Assembly: GCA_951801675.1 (NCBI GenBank)
Contig: CATONX010000019.1
Location: 1 to 47,255, forward strand
DNA from: an uncultured Eubacteriales bacterium
Lineage (GTDB): Bacteria; Bacillota; Clostridia; Oscillospirales; Acutalibacteraceae
Direction: 5' to 3'
Length of the DNA stretch: 47,255 nucleotides
This document shows positions 32,501-41,334 of this stretch, piece after piece; position 1 is the first letter of the stretch; the number at the start of each line of letters is the position of its first letter. The position numbers and the translations under genes are program-made. The notes beneath the pieces are model-generated. The model had not been told where the DNA came from and searched no databases. It was given only the letters and a program-made list of their open reading frames with translations.

Positions 32501-33138
32501 AGAACGCCATCCGGTCGCTGGGTTCGGTAAACGTCAGCGCCATCGAGGAATATCAGGAGGTCAGCGAACGCTATACCTTCCTGAAGGTTCAGGTGGAGGA
32601 CGTCGAACACGCCCGGGACGAGCTTTACCGCTTGATCAAAGAGCTCACCGGGAAGATGCACGAGCTGTTTTTGGACCGGTTTGCGAAGATCAACGGTGAG
32701 TTCGGCCAGATTTTCACCGAGCTTTTCGGCGGCGGAAAGGCACAGCTTGCCTTGACCGATCCCGAGGACGTGCTCACCTCCGGCATTGAGATTTCCGTGC
32801 AGCCGCCCGGAAAAATCATCACCCATCTGGACAGCCTCTCGGGCGGGGAAAAGGCGCTGGTGGCCATTTCTCTTTACTTTGCCATCCTGCGGGTAAGCCC
32901 GTCTCCCTTCTGCGTGCTCGACGAAATTGAGGCGGCGCTGGACGATGTCAACGTCAGCCGGTTCGCCTCCTATCTGCGGCGTATGAGCGGCAACACCCAG
33001 TTCATCGCCATCACCCACCGCAGAGGCACCATGGAGGAAGCGGACGTGCTCTACGGGGTAACCATGCAGGAGGAGGGCGTGTCCAAGCTCTTGGAGCTGC
33101 GGGCGTCCGAGCTGCAGGAGAAGTGGCATTTGTCTTAA
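29569..33138 (+). CDS. smc: Chromosome segregation protein SMC
   Basis: 1189 aa, full length. The N-terminal head has Walker A GPNGSGKS (31-38); long coiled coils flank a hinge around residues 510-640 (GAMQNIVTEDENAAK, TLDGQVVNAGGSLTGG). The C-terminal head has the ABC signature LSGGEKALVAISLYFAI (from 1090) and Walker B CVLDEIEAALDD. It compacts and separates chromosomes with ScpAB. The start is GTG 29569, 8 nt after AAGGCGG. It sits in rnc - radical SAM - smc - ftsY, the standard Bacillota order. Confidence 0.98.
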   Translation: MLLKSLELQGFKSFADKTTLTFGQGVTAVVGPNGSGKSNISDAVRWVLGEQSSRQLRGARMEDVVFVGTSTRKAKGFAEVSLTIDNADRSLNFDSDDGRVTRRYYRSGESDYLLNGAAVRLKDVHELFMDTGLGRDGYSIIGQGKIADIVGSKSDERREIFEEAAGISKYRYRKIEAERRLSAAEENLVRLLDILKELEGRVEPLKEQAAKAEKFLTLSSEKKELEIGIWVKSLSRAKEVLLEQEHKLLSARSQHEGVEGKLSDLEREIEEVQIESGRLAAAIDEVRRSVSSLEEQAVRTEGEGNVLKNTVEHNLASIQRIEGEIAASSQSGEELRGQMAEYEEKIKKGEQTAVEKTARLNECTARMQELLEQNLGHSEQMDRLSKDLAVLTQKDADARITSITARSELESIEARQKTLDESQQAATLTKDALLRELTEIQDGLKELDGHMESLQNAAKGYQIRLESRQKRLDGQRQLADKLSLDANEMHRRAKLLEDLERNLEGFAYSVKNVMKQASHGALRGILGPVSRLITVPGEYAQAIETALGGAMQNIVTEDENAAKTAIAYLKRGDGGRATFLPVTSVKGNRLYEKGLDDCYGFVGIAAGLVEYDPKFEGIVASLLGRVAVAEDLDCAIAIAKRYSYKFRVVTLDGQVVNAGGSLTGGSHTKNAGLLSRRSEIEKIKGQAKSLEGQAAAARQKQQVFAEELAASQAELSGVKGEIATAQEDHIRFEAEQKRVESQLLTAEQNLRSIEVQHTLLTEKKAELTAALENVGKDAAQIAAKKEKVQEELAALTGGREDLDRRREQLSAKSETLRLELLAVEKDVEAARESIRQLEERKSAQARHAQELERQKAEFLQKNEQLTQDITQRLQSARALREQAARAENDIREKTEQREGCSRRFQELRGQEKEQSDERERLGRELARLEERKAASQKDYDEIIKKLWDEYELTRREAEETAAPVEDLPKAQRRLGEIKNAIRSLGSVNVSAIEEYQEVSERYTFLKVQVEDVEHARDELYRLIKELTGKMHELFLDRFAKINGEFGQIFTELFGGGKAQLALTDPEDVLTSGIEISVQPPGKIITHLDSLSGGEKALVAISLYFAILRVSPSPFCVLDEIEAALDDVNVSRFASYLRRMSGNTQFIAITHRRGTMEEADVLYGVTMQEEGVSKLLELRASELQEKWHLS

Positions 33139-33139
33139 T

Positions 33140-33175
33140 ATACGCAAACGGCTGCTCAGGGCAGCTTTTGTATAC
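33140..33175 (+). terminator. Hairpin between smc and ftsY (weak attenuator)
   Basis: GCTGC-TCAGG-GCAGC followed by TTTT (33151-33169), with partly pairing flanks (TATAC...GTATA). The short T run suggests partial termination at most. Confidence 0.4.
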
Positions 33176-33205
33176 GAGAAAAGCGGGAAGAAAGGAAACG
33201 AACGT

Positions 33206-34129
33206 ATGGGACTCTTTTCGAAAATCGCCCAGGGTCTGAAAAAAACCCGGGACAATATGGCCCAGCAGATGGACAGCCTCTTTAAGTCCTTCAAGAAGGT
33301 GGACGAGGAGCTGTTTGAGGAGCTGGAAGAAATTCTGATTATGGCGGACGTGGGGATGCTCACCTCCGAACGCATCTGCGGGGAACTGCGCGAGCGGGTC
33401 AAGAAGCAGAAGATTACCGACGCGCAAGAGGTTCGGGGCTTACTTCGGGAGATCATCGCCGAGCTTTTGGAAGGGGACCAGACCCTTCATCTGAGCAGCC
33501 GGCCCTCCATCATCCTGGTCATCGGCGTCAACGGCGTGGGCAAAACCACCACCATCGGCAAGCTTGCAAACCAGCTCAGGGAAGAAGGCAAGAAGGTCAT
33601 CCTGGCGGCGGGGGATACCTTCCGCGCCGCGGCGGGCGAGCAGCTGCAAATCTGGGCAGAGCGCAGCAAAACCGAGATCGTCCGCCACGCGGAAGGGGCG
33701 GACCCGGCGGCGGTGGTGTTCGACGCCATCGCGGCGGCCAAGGCCCGGCATGCGGACGTGGTGATTGTGGACACGGCCGGCCGGCTTCACAACAAAAAGC
33801 ACCTGATGGACGAGCTTGCGAAAATCAGCCGGGTCATCAAGCGGGAGCTGCCGGACGCGGACGAGGAAGTTTTGCTGGTGCTCGACGCGACCACGGGGCA
33901 AAACGCCGTCAACCAAGCCAGGGAATTCAAGAATGCGGCGGGCATCACCGGCATTGTGCTGACAAAGCTCGACGGCACCGCCAAGGGCGGCGTGGTTATT
34001 TCCATCATGGAGGAGCTGGAGGTGCCGGTGAAATACATCGGCGTGGGCGAACAGATGGACGATCTGCAGCCCTTTGATTCGGCGGCCTTTGCTCAGGCTT
34101 TGTTTGAGGGCGGGGAGGCGGCCGAATGA
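33206..34129 (+). CDS. ftsY: Signal recognition particle receptor FtsY
   Basis: 307 aa, the short form with almost no acidic A domain before the N domain. The GTPase G domain has [10 protein letters not shown] (107-116), the DTAGRL box and [10 protein letters not shown]. It docks ribosome-SRP complexes at the membrane. ATG at 33206 follows GAAAGGAAA. It overlaps the next gene by 4 bp. Confidence 0.97.
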   Translation: MGLFSKIAQGLKKTRDNMAQQMDSLFKSFKKVDEELFEELEEILIMADVGMLTSERICGELRERVKKQKITDAQEVRGLLREIIAELLEGDQTLHLSSRPSIILVIGVNGVGKTTTIGKLANQLREEGKKVILAAGDTFRAAAGEQLQIWAERSKTEIVRHAEGADPAAVVFDAIAAAKARHADVVIVDTAGRLHNKKHLMDELAKISRVIKRELPDADEEVLLVLDATTGQNAVNQAREFKNAAGITGIVLTKLDGTAKGGVVISIMEELEVPVKYIGVGEQMDDLQPFDSAAFAQALFEGGEAAE

Positions 34130-34728
34130 GGCGGTTTGTGGTCGCTACCCAGAACCGGGACAAATTAGAGGAAATCGCCCGGCTTCTTCGGCCCATCGGC
34201 ATCGAGCCGATTTCCTTAAAGGAAGCGGGCGTGGATTTCTCCGATGTGGAGGAAACCGGGCAAACCTTTTTAGAGAACGCTCAGATTAAGGCCAGGGCCG
34301 CCTTTGAGAAAAGCGGCCTTCCGTCTATTGGGGATGATTCGGGTTTAGCGGTGGATGCGCTAAACGGCGCGCCGGGCATCTATTCCGCCCGGTACGCGGG
34401 GGAAGGCGCTACCAATGAAATGCGCATCGAAAAGCTCCTTCGGAATCTGGAGGGCGTCGAAAAGGAAAAACGCACGGCCCGGTTTGTCTGCGCGGTGTGC
34501 TGCGTGTTGGCACCGGGAGAGGAGATCGCCGTCCAGGGTGAATGCGAGGGAACCATTGCGTTCGAACCGGTGGGCGAGGGCGGCTTCGGCTATGACCCGG
34601 TGTTTCTCATCGAAGACGGGCGCAGCTTCGCCCAGCTGACCGATGGGGAAAAGGACGGCATGAGCCACCGGGGCCGGGCGCTCAAAAAGCTCGAGCAGGC
34701 GCTGCGCGAGCGGGAAAGCGGACAATAA
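34126..34728 (+). CDS. rdgB: XTP/dITP diphosphatase (RdgB/HAM1 family)
   Basis: 200 aa. Hydrolyses non-canonical purine triphosphates to keep them out of DNA and RNA. The N-terminal VVATQNRDKLEEI, the SIGDDSGLAVDALNGAPGIYSARYAG core and GFGYDPVF are diagnostic. It overlaps ftsY by 4 bp (ATGA), so translation is coupled. Confidence 0.96.
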   Translation: MRRFVVATQNRDKLEEIARLLRPIGIEPISLKEAGVDFSDVEETGQTFLENAQIKARAAFEKSGLPSIGDDSGLAVDALNGAPGIYSARYAGEGATNEMRIEKLLRNLEGVEKEKRTARFVCAVCCVLAPGEEIAVQGECEGTIAFEPVGEGGFGYDPVFLIEDGRSFAQLTDGEKDGMSHRGRALKKLEQALRERESGQ

Positions 34729-34747
34729 CAAAGAACGGAGTAACAAT

Positions 34748-35038
34748 ATGTTAAATAGCAAACAAAGGGCCTATTTACGTGGCCTTGCCAATACGATGGA
34801 GACCATCTTTCAGGTGGGAAAGGGCGGCGTCAACGACGCGCTCATCGCCCAGGTAGACGACGCGCTGCGGGTGCGTGAGCTCATCAAGGTGCGTGTGCTG
34901 GAAACCTCGCCCGAATCGGTCAAGGAAGTGGCCCAAGCGGTAGCAGAGGGCACGAAGGCGGACGTGGTGCAGGTGATCGGCAGCCGGTTTGTGCTGTTCC
35001 GGCGAAACCCCAAGGAGCCGAAAATCGAGCTGATCTGA
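34748..35038 (+). CDS. yhbY: YhbY-family CRM-domain RNA-binding protein
   Basis: 96 aa, a single CRM domain: LNSKQRAYLRGLAN at the start, VGKGGVN in the loop (the GxxG motif) and VIGSRFVLFRRN at the end. It binds pre-50S ribosomal particles in other bacteria. It lies before nadD, as in the Bacillus yqeH-aroE-yhbY-nadD-yqeK-rsfS group. Confidence 0.95.
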   Translation: MLNSKQRAYLRGLANTMETIFQVGKGGVNDALIAQVDDALRVRELIKVRVLETSPESVKEVAQAVAEGTKADVVQVIGSRFVLFRRNPKEPKIELI

Positions 35039-35074
35039 CTCGGATCACCTTCACTCGGATGGGAGTGGCAGACG

Positions 35075-35677
35075 TTGCAGAAAATCGGCATTTACGGAGG
35101 AACCTTCAACCCGGTGCATCTGGGACATGTCAGCCTGGCAAAGCGGTTTCGAAAGGCACTGGGGCTTGATACGGTGTTTTTCATTCCCACCGCCACGCCG
35201 CCCCACAAGGTGCGGCCGGACTTGGCGGACGGGGACGAGCGGTATGCAATGTGCAAACTGGCGGTAGAAGGTGAAGAAGGGCTGGACGTGTCCGACGTAG
35301 AGCTCATCCGTGGCGGCAAAAGCTACACGGTGGACACCCTTTTGGAATTTCATCGCCGCTACCCGGACAGTGCCCTCTATCTCATCACCGGGGCGGACAT
35401 GTTTTTGACGCTGGAGCAGTGGTACCGGTTTGGAGATATCGCTCATCTAGCGGTGCTCTGCGCAGCGCCCAGGGACGAGGATTCGGCGGAGGACTTGTAT
35501 CAATACGCCGACCGGCTGCGGGGCGTCTACGGCGCAAGGACTGCCGTGGTCAATTTCCCGCTGCTGCCCATTTCCTCCACCCTGGTGCGTGACCGGCTGC
35601 GGGCGGGAAAACCGGTGGACGGGCTGGTGCCCCAAGCGGTAAAACAGTATTTATACGAGCGCGGGCTCTATCAATAA
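35075..35677 (+). CDS. nadD: Nicotinate-nucleotide adenylyltransferase
   Basis: 200 aa. Makes deamido-NAD from nicotinate mononucleotide and ATP. GIYGGTFNPVHLGH (5-18) is the nucleotidyltransferase HxGH region and ISSTLVRDRL the C-terminal ATP-binding motif. The start is a TTG with GGGAGTGG upstream; no ATG fits the N-terminus. It works before nadE (11256-13172). Confidence 0.95.
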   Translation: MQKIGIYGGTFNPVHLGHVSLAKRFRKALGLDTVFFIPTATPPHKVRPDLADGDERYAMCKLAVEGEEGLDVSDVELIRGGKSYTVDTLLEFHRRYPDSALYLITGADMFLTLEQWYRFGDIAHLAVLCAAPRDEDSAEDLYQYADRLRGVYGARTAVVNFPLLPISSTLVRDRLRAGKPVDGLVPQAVKQYLYERGLYQ

Positions 35678-35705
35678 ATACAAGCGGAAGGGAAGCGACA
35701 GGCAT

Positions 35706-36290
35706 ATGGAGTACGAGGCGGTTTTGCGGGAAAAACTAACCGAGAAGCGGTACGTGCATTCCATCGAGGTATCCAAGGCGGCGGTGCGGCTTGCACAGCG
35801 GTACGGCGCCGATGCGGAGAAGGCGCGCATCGCCGGGCTTTTGCATGATGTGATGAAGGACGCGGGCGGGGACGCCCAGTTGCAAATCATCGAGAATTCT
35901 GGTACAATCCTTACGAATGTGGAACGCTCGTCCCAGAAGCTGTGGCACGGGATCGCGGGAGCCATCTATGTGCGCGATGTGCTGGGCATCGACGACCCGG
36001 ATATCTTTGACGCCATCCGCTACCATACCACCGGCCGGGCGGGCATGTCGCTATTGGAAAAGGTGGTATTCGTGGCCGATTACACGTCGGACGACCGGGA
36101 CTATGAGGACGCCCAGGTGGTGCGTCAGATTGCCAAGGAAAGCCTGGAAAAGGCCATCGTGGAAGGGGTCGCTTTTACCGTGACCGACCTCATCCGGCGG
36201 GGCCGCACGGTCGCTAGGGACACCATCGATGCTTATAACGAGAGCCTGCTCGCCATGCAGGCCCAGGCAGAAAAGGAGAAACGCGAATGA
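35706..36290 (+). CDS. yqeK: HD-domain hydrolase YqeK (Ap4A hydrolase)
   Basis: 194 aa. HD metal motifs: VHSIEVSKAAVRLA near the N-terminus, His47-Asp48 in AGLLHDVMKD and VFVADYTSDDRDYE further on. The family hydrolyses diadenosine tetraphosphate symmetrically. It lies between nadD and rsfS in the conserved order and overlaps rsfS by 4 bp. Confidence 0.95.
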   Translation: MEYEAVLREKLTEKRYVHSIEVSKAAVRLAQRYGADAEKARIAGLLHDVMKDAGGDAQLQIIENSGTILTNVERSSQKLWHGIAGAIYVRDVLGIDDPDIFDAIRYHTTGRAGMSLLEKVVFVADYTSDDRDYEDAQVVRQIAKESLEKAIVEGVAFTVTDLIRRGRTVARDTIDAYNESLLAMQAQAEKEKRE

Positions 36291-36667
36291 CAGCATTGGA
36301 ACTGACTCAGGAAATCGCTTGTGTTTTAGATAAAAAGAAAGCCAAGGACATCAAGGCCATTTACATCCGGGATTTGACCATCCTGGCCGATTACTTCGTC
36401 ATCTGCACCGGTACCTCCACCACTCAGGTCAAAGCGCTGGCGGACGAGGTGGAGTACCAGATGAAGACCAAGTTTGCGCTTACACCCGCCCGGGTGGAGG
36501 GATATCACTCGTCTTCCTGGATTTTGGTGGACTACGGCAATGTGGTCGTCCACTTTTTCCTGGAGGACACCCGCGATTTCTATTCCCTGGAACGGCTCTG
36601 GACGGACGGACAGCCTGTCGAGCCGGAGGAATTGTTTGCAAAGGTTGAGGAGGAAGAAACGAAATGA
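36287..36667 (+). CDS. rsfS: Ribosome silencing factor RsfS
   Basis: 126 aa. Binds L14 and blocks subunit joining in starvation. [20 protein letters not shown], the [19 protein letters not shown] core and FYSLERLW are family hallmarks. It is coupled by 4-bp overlaps to yqeK before it and leuS after it. Confidence 0.96.
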   Translation: MTALELTQEIACVLDKKKAKDIKAIYIRDLTILADYFVICTGTSTTQVKALADEVEYQMKTKFALTPARVEGYHSSSWILVDYGNVVVHFFLEDTRDFYSLERLWTDGQPVEPEELFAKVEEEETK

Positions 36668-39066
36668 AGTGCGACTTTGGGAAGATAGAAAAAAAGTGGC
36701 AGGATATTTGGGAGGAAAAGGGCGTTTTTCACGCGAAAAACGACTATTCCAAACCGAAATTCTATGCGCTGGTGGAGTTTCCCTACCCGTCCGGGCAGGG
36801 GCTGCATGTGGGTCATCCCCGCAGCTACACGGCGCTGGACATCGTGGCCCGCAAAAAGCGGCTGGAGGGCTTTAACGTCCTCTATCCCATGGGGTGGGAC
36901 GCGTTCGGCCTGCCCACGGAAAACTTCGCCATCAAAAACCACGTGCATCCCGAGATCGTGACCAAGCAGAACGTGGCCCGTTTTAAAAGCCAGCTGCAAT
37001 CTCTGGGCCTTTCCTTTGACTGGAGCCGGGAGATCAACACCACCGACCCGGAGTATTATAAATGGACCCAGTGGATTTTCCTGCAGCTGTTTAAAAAGGG
37101 CCTTGCATATAAGAAGGAAATGGCGGTCAACTGGTGCACCTCCTGCAAATGCGTGCTGGCTAACGAAGAAGTAGTCGGCGGCGTTTGCGAGCGGTGCGGC
37201 GGCGAGGTCATTCACAAGACCAAGAGCCAGTGGATGCTCAAGATTACCGCTTATGCCCAGCGCCTTCTGGACGATCTGGATAAGGTGGACTACATTGACC
37301 GGGTCAAAACCCAACAGCGCAACTGGATCGGCCGTTCCACCGGCGCGGAGGTGGATTTCACCACCACCGCCGGAGACAAGCTGCGGGTGTACACCACCCG
37401 GCCGGACACGCTGTTCGGCGCTACTTACATGGTTATTTCTCCGGAGCACCCGATCCTGGAAAAGTGGGCGGGAAGGCTTCAAAACCTCGACGAAATCAAG
37501 GCCTACCAGGAAGAGGCCGCCCGCAAGTCGGACTTTGAGCGCACTGAAGTGGCCAAGGACAAGACCGGCGTGCGTCTTAACGGCGTTATGGCCATCAACC
37601 CGGTCAACGGCAGGGAAATCCCGATTTTTATTTCCGATTATGTGCTGATTTCCTACGGCACCGGCGCCATCATGGCGGTTCCGGCCCATGACACCCGGGA
37701 CTGGGAGTTTGCCAAGAAGTTTGACCTGCCCATCATCGAGGTGGTCAAGGGCGGCGACGTGCAGAAAGAAGCGTTTACCGACTGCGCCACCGGCGTGATG
37801 GTCAATTCCGGCATGCTCGACGGGCTGACCGTGGAGGAAGCCAAGGAGAAGATTACCGCCTGGCTCAAAGAACAGGGCCTGGGTGAACCCAAGGTCAACT
37901 TTAAGCTGAGAGACTGGGTGTTCGCCCGCCAGCGGTATTGGGGCGAGCCGATTCCCATCGTCATCTGCGAAAAGTGCGGCTACGTGCCGCTGCCGGAGGA
38001 CCAGCTTCCCTTGAAGCTGCCGGAGGTGGAAAGCTACGAGCCCACCGAGGACGGGGAATCCCCTCTGGCGGCTTTGACCGACTGGGTGGAGACCACCTGC
38101 CCCCACTGCGGCGGCAAAGCCAAGCGGGAGACCGACACCATGCCTCAGTGGGCCGGGTCGAGCTGGTATTTCCTGCGCTACTGCGATCCGCACAACGACA
38201 AGGCGCTGGCAAGCAAGGAAGCGCTCGACTACTGGATGCCGGTGGACTGGTACAACGGCGGCATGGAACATACTACCCTGCATCTGCTCTATTCGAGATT
38301 CTGGCATAAGTTCCTTTACGACATCGGGGTGGTCCCCACCTGCGAGCCCTATGCCAAGCGCACCAGCCACGGCATGATTTTGGGCGAAAACGGGGAAAAG
38401 ATGAGCAAGTCCAGAGGCAACGTGGTCAACCCCGACGACATCGTCAAAGAATACGGCGCGGATACCATGCGCATGTATGAGATGTTCATCGGCGACTTTG
38501 AAAAGGCCGCGCCCTGGTCGAGCAATTCCATCCGCGGCTGCCGCCGGTTTTTGGACCGGATCTGGGATCTGCAGAACAACGTGATGGATGGGCCCATCCG
38601 CCCAGAGCTGGAAAAAGCGTTCCACAAAACCATCCGCAAGGTCACCGAGGATATTGATAATCTGAAATTCAACACCGCCATCGCCGCTATGATGGCTTTA
38701 ATCAACGACATCGGGGCGGCCGGCGGCATCACCAGAGAAGAATACCGCGTCCTGCTCCTGCTCTTAAACCCCTTTGCGCCTCATATCACGGAGGAGCTGT
38801 GGGAAACCATGGGCTACGGCGGCATGGTGACCGATCAGAAATGGCCGGTGTATGACGCGGAAAAGTGCAGGGAAGACGAGATCGAGGTTGCCGTGCAGAT
38901 CAACGGCAAGGTGCGCGACCGGGTTACCATCCCGGCCGGCAGCGAAGCGGCCGACGCCATTGCCTGCGCCAAGGCAGCGCAGAAGGTGGCGGAACTGCTG
39001 GAAGGCAAGCAGATTGTCAAGGAAATCTACGTTAAAGGCAAACTGGTCAACATCGTCGCAAAATAA
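36664..39066 (+). CDS. leuS: Leucyl-tRNA synthetase
   Basis: 800 aa, the usual bacterial length. Class I motifs are [12 protein letters not shown] (40-51) and KMSKS (579-583). The CP1 editing domain is present (residues ~220-400, with [13 protein letters not shown] and the conserved [15 protein letters not shown]), and a CxxC zinc-like pair occurs in the insert. The anticodon-binding and C-terminal domains follow. It overlaps rsfS by 4 bp; no T-box leader is seen, so it depends on upstream transcription. Confidence 0.98.
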   Translation: MKCDFGKIEKKWQDIWEEKGVFHAKNDYSKPKFYALVEFPYPSGQGLHVGHPRSYTALDIVARKKRLEGFNVLYPMGWDAFGLPTENFAIKNHVHPEIVTKQNVARFKSQLQSLGLSFDWSREINTTDPEYYKWTQWIFLQLFKKGLAYKKEMAVNWCTSCKCVLANEEVVGGVCERCGGEVIHKTKSQWMLKITAYAQRLLDDLDKVDYIDRVKTQQRNWIGRSTGAEVDFTTTAGDKLRVYTTRPDTLFGATYMVISPEHPILEKWAGRLQNLDEIKAYQEEAARKSDFERTEVAKDKTGVRLNGVMAINPVNGREIPIFISDYVLISYGTGAIMAVPAHDTRDWEFAKKFDLPIIEVVKGGDVQKEAFTDCATGVMVNSGMLDGLTVEEAKEKITAWLKEQGLGEPKVNFKLRDWVFARQRYWGEPIPIVICEKCGYVPLPEDQLPLKLPEVESYEPTEDGESPLAALTDWVETTCPHCGGKAKRETDTMPQWAGSSWYFLRYCDPHNDKALASKEALDYWMPVDWYNGGMEHTTLHLLYSRFWHKFLYDIGVVPTCEPYAKRTSHGMILGENGEKMSKSRGNVVNPDDIVKEYGADTMRMYEMFIGDFEKAAPWSSNSIRGCRRFLDRIWDLQNNVMDGPIRPELEKAFHKTIRKVTEDIDNLKFNTAIAAMMALINDIGAAGGITREEYRVLLLLLNPFAPHITEELWETMGYGGMVTDQKWPVYDAEKCREDEIEVAVQINGKVRDRVTIPAGSEAADAIACAKAAQKVAELLEGKQIVKEIYVKGKLVNIVAK

Positions 39067-39080
39067 AGGGCCTTTCGCTT

Positions 39081-39114
39081 GGAAACGGGCGGCTATGTGA
39101 AGCCGCCCGTTTCC
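39081..39114 (+). terminator. Strong hairpin after leuS without a T run
   Basis: GGAAACGGGCGGC and GCCGCCCGTTTCC form a perfect 13-bp stem with an 8-nt loop. No poly-T follows, so it may stabilise the mRNA end or pause polymerase rather than terminate. Confidence 0.5.
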
Positions 39115-39403
39115 TGTCACACTGGTGCGAAAAAAGCCGCCAGCCGTCGGACAAGGAAAAGCCGTTCCGGTTCGGCGGCGGACGAAGCGCCGAAAGACGC
39201 GCGAACAGTTGTCTCCGGTGTGGGCGCGGGCATATCCAAAAGCACCGGTGCCCGTTTTGCGCCGGCAGAGTAGGCACGCCTGTTTTACGCATAGACGCGG
39301 GCAGCCGGGGTTTCTCCCGGCGGCACCGATGCTGGAAACAAATGCGCGGGGGTCACCCCGCCGACACCTGAACCATTGCAACATAAGTGGGAGGAACAAA
39401 CTC
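39115..39403 (+). other. Structured intergenic/leader region before miaB, no gene
   Basis: A 289-bp GC-rich stretch with several exact pairings: GCCGCC/GGCGGC (39136/39174), CCGGTG/CACCGG (39215/39243) interlocked with CGGGCA/TGCCCG (39227/39249) like a pseudoknot, GCCGGG/CCCGGC (39304/39316) and GCGGGG/CCCCGC (39346/39356). No known riboswitch core was recognised, and the in-frame extension of miaB through it looks non-protein. Confidence 0.4.
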
Positions 39404-40837
39404 TTGTCTGAGAAACGCAGCAAACTGGTTTCCGCCGGGGAACTTCAACGCCAGCGGGAATACGCCGAGCAGGTGAAGGAGCTGATGCTCCTGCGCACCC
39501 GAAACCCCGTACCTTTGGCCCATGTCCATACCTACGGCTGCCAGGGCAACGTGGCGGACGGGGAACGGATCAAAGGCATGCTCGCCCAGATGGGATTCGA
39601 GTTCACCGAGGAGCCCAAAGAGGCGGACTTAATTTTATACAACACCTGCGCCATCCGCGAGCATGCGGAGGACCGGGTGTTCGGAAACGTGGGGGCGCTC
39701 AAGCACATCAAGGAGCGCCACCCGGCCACCATCCTGGGCCTTTGCGGCTGCATGATGCAGCAGCCCCAGGTGGCCGAACGCATCCGCAAAAGCTTCCCTT
39801 ACGTGAGCCTGGTATTCGGCACCCATGTGGTCCATCAGCTGCCCGAGCTCTTATACCGGCTGCTCACCTGTGAGCGCCGGGTGTTCGAGCTGCCCGACAG
39901 CGATGGGGTGGTGGCGGAAGGGCTGCCGGTGCGCCGGGACGGGGAACTCAAAGCATGGCTCCCCATCATGTACGGGTGCAACAATTTCTGCTCCTACTGC
40001 ATTGTCCCCTACGTGCGGGGGCGGGAACGCAGCCGCACGATGGAAGCCATTGTGGCGGAGGCCAAGGAGATCATCGCCGCCGGGTACAAGGAGATTACCC
40101 TTTTGGGGCAGAACGTCAACTCCTATGGCAAGGACCTGCCCGAACCGATCTCCTTCGCCCAGCTTCTCAAGACCATAGACGCCCTGCCCGGAGATTTTAA
40201 AATCCGGTTTATGACCTCTCATCCCAAGGACGCCACGAAAGAGCTCATCGATGTAATCGCCGAAAGCCGCAAGGTGTCCCACCATCTGCATTTGCCGGTT
40301 CAGTCCGGCAGCGACCGCATTTTGAAGGCCATGAACCGCCACTATACCCGGGAGCAGTATCTCGAGCTGGTGGCGTATGCGAAAAAGCGCATCCCGGACC
40401 TTTCCCTGACCTCCGACATCATCGTGGGCTTCCCGGGAGAAATGCGGGAGGACTTTGAGGAAACTTTGTCCCTCATCAAAGAGGTGGGGTACACGTCCTT
40501 GTTTACCTTCATTTTTTCTCCCAGAGAGGGCACTCCCGCCGCCAAAATGGACGATCCCATTGCGGCCGAGGAAAAGTCGGCCTGGTTTTCCGAGCTTCTC
40601 AAGGTGCAAGAGGGGATCGCCGCGAAGCGCTCGGCTTCCATGGTGGGGCAGGTGGTGGAGGTTTTGTGCGAGGAGGAAGGGAAGAACGGCCTGCTCACCG
40701 GCCGCACCGACGGCAACATTATCATCGAATTTTCCGGAAACCCCGAGCAAATCGGGCACACTGTAAACGTGAAAGTAACCCGCGCGCGAAACTGGATTCT
40801 CGTGGGGGAAGCGATCGACGAAAAAACCAAACTTTAG
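39404..40837 (+). CDS. miaB: tRNA-2-methylthio-N6-isopentenyladenosine synthase MiaB
   Basis: 477 aa. Methylthiolates A37 of tRNAs. The UPF0004 N-terminal domain has three cluster cysteines (in HTYGCQGN, YNTCAIREHAED and LCGCMMQQ); the radical SAM motif is YGCNNFCSYCIVPYVRGRE; a TRAM domain ends the protein. The start is TTG at 39404, 9 nt after GGGAGG; no ATG gives a sensible N-terminus. It is followed 12 bp later by the ricA-like gene, as in Bacillus. Confidence 0.96.
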   Translation: MSEKRSKLVSAGELQRQREYAEQVKELMLLRTRNPVPLAHVHTYGCQGNVADGERIKGMLAQMGFEFTEEPKEADLILYNTCAIREHAEDRVFGNVGALKHIKERHPATILGLCGCMMQQPQVAERIRKSFPYVSLVFGTHVVHQLPELLYRLLTCERRVFELPDSDGVVAEGLPVRRDGELKAWLPIMYGCNNFCSYCIVPYVRGRERSRTMEAIVAEAKEIIAAGYKEITLLGQNVNSYGKDLPEPISFAQLLKTIDALPGDFKIRFMTSHPKDATKELIDVIAESRKVSHHLHLPVQSGSDRILKAMNRHYTREQYLELVAYAKKRIPDLSLTSDIIVGFPGEMREDFEETLSLIKEVGYTSLFTFIFSPREGTPAAKMDDPIAAEEKSAWFSELLKVQEGIAAKRSASMVGQVVEVLCEEEGKNGLLTGRTDGNIIIEFSGNPEQIGHTVNVKVTRARNWILVGEAIDEKTKL

Positions 40838-40849
40838 GAGGAAAGAAAC

Positions 40850-41254
40850 ATGGATATTTTGCAACTGACAAGAGCCTTGGGCCACGCCATCCAGGAGGAC
40901 GAGCGTTATCTCGCCTTTATGGCCGCCAAGGAGGCAAACGACCAAGACGAGGAGCTTCAGCGCCTCATCGGGGAATTTAACCTCAAGCGCATCTCCATCA
41001 ACTCCGAGGCCAGCAAGGAGCAGAAGGACCAGGAAAAGCTCGAGAGACTCAATGTCGAGCTGCGCGACTGCTATGAAACCGTTATGCAGAATGTGCACAT
41101 GGCCGCCTACAACGATGCCAAGCAGGCCATGGACGCGCTTTTAAACGAGATCAACACCATTATTGCCGTCTCCGCAAACGGCGGCGACCCGGATACCGCC
41201 CAGGCTTCTAGCGGTTGTTCGGGCAGCTGCTCGGGCTGCTCGGGCTGCAACTAA
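40850..41254 (+). CDS. YlbF/YmcA (RicA-like) family protein with Cys-rich tail
   Basis: 134 aa. A helical YlbF/YmcA domain (residues ~1-110) ends in a tail with five cysteines in a Ser/Gly repeat (CSGSCSGCSGC). In Bacillus, YmcA (RicA) with YlbF and YaaT binds RNase Y and [4Fe-4S] clusters. Position between miaB and mutS matches ymcA. The longer Cys tail may hold a cluster (inference). ATG at 40850 follows AGGAGG. A large terminator follows. Confidence 0.85.
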   Translation: MDILQLTRALGHAIQEDERYLAFMAAKEANDQDEELQRLIGEFNLKRISINSEASKEQKDQEKLERLNVELRDCYETVMQNVHMAAYNDAKQAMDALLNEINTIIAVSANGGDPDTAQASSGCSGSCSGCSGCN

Positions 41255-41270
41255 AGCGTACAAACCAAGC

Positions 41271-41334
41271 GCAAGGCGGGAAGCGAGAAAGCGGCAAAAA
41301 AATGCCGAAGAGTCGTTTCCCGCCTTGCTTTTTT
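41271..41334 (+). terminator. Rho-independent terminator of the miaB-ricA unit
   Basis: Arms 41271-41286 and 41313-41328 (GCAAGGCGGGAAGCGA, one G-T pair) with a small inner hairpin, then TTTTTT. Confidence 0.92.

Noticed and set aside
33140-33175. Full terminator between smc and ftsY
   Set aside because: Short stem and only four T residues; kept as a weak attenuator at low confidence.
31519-33456. 645-codon open frame on the minus strand opposite smc and ftsY
   Set aside because: It is the antisense of well-supported smc/ftsY codons in a GC-rich gene, has leucine/glycine-rich sequence without domains and no ribosome site.
36580-38625. 681-codon open frame on the minus strand opposite leuS
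   Set aside because: Lies entirely over leuS/rsfS coding sequence, with no recognisable protein motif.
39125-39403. N-terminal extension of MiaB by 93 codons
   Set aside because: The extension is Arg/Pro-rich without homology-like motifs, and a TTG at 39404 with a strong ribosome site gives the normal MiaB N-terminus.
39115-39403. Cobalamin, TPP, THF or SAM riboswitch before miaB
   Set aside because: None of the conserved core boxes of these classes could be found on either strand.
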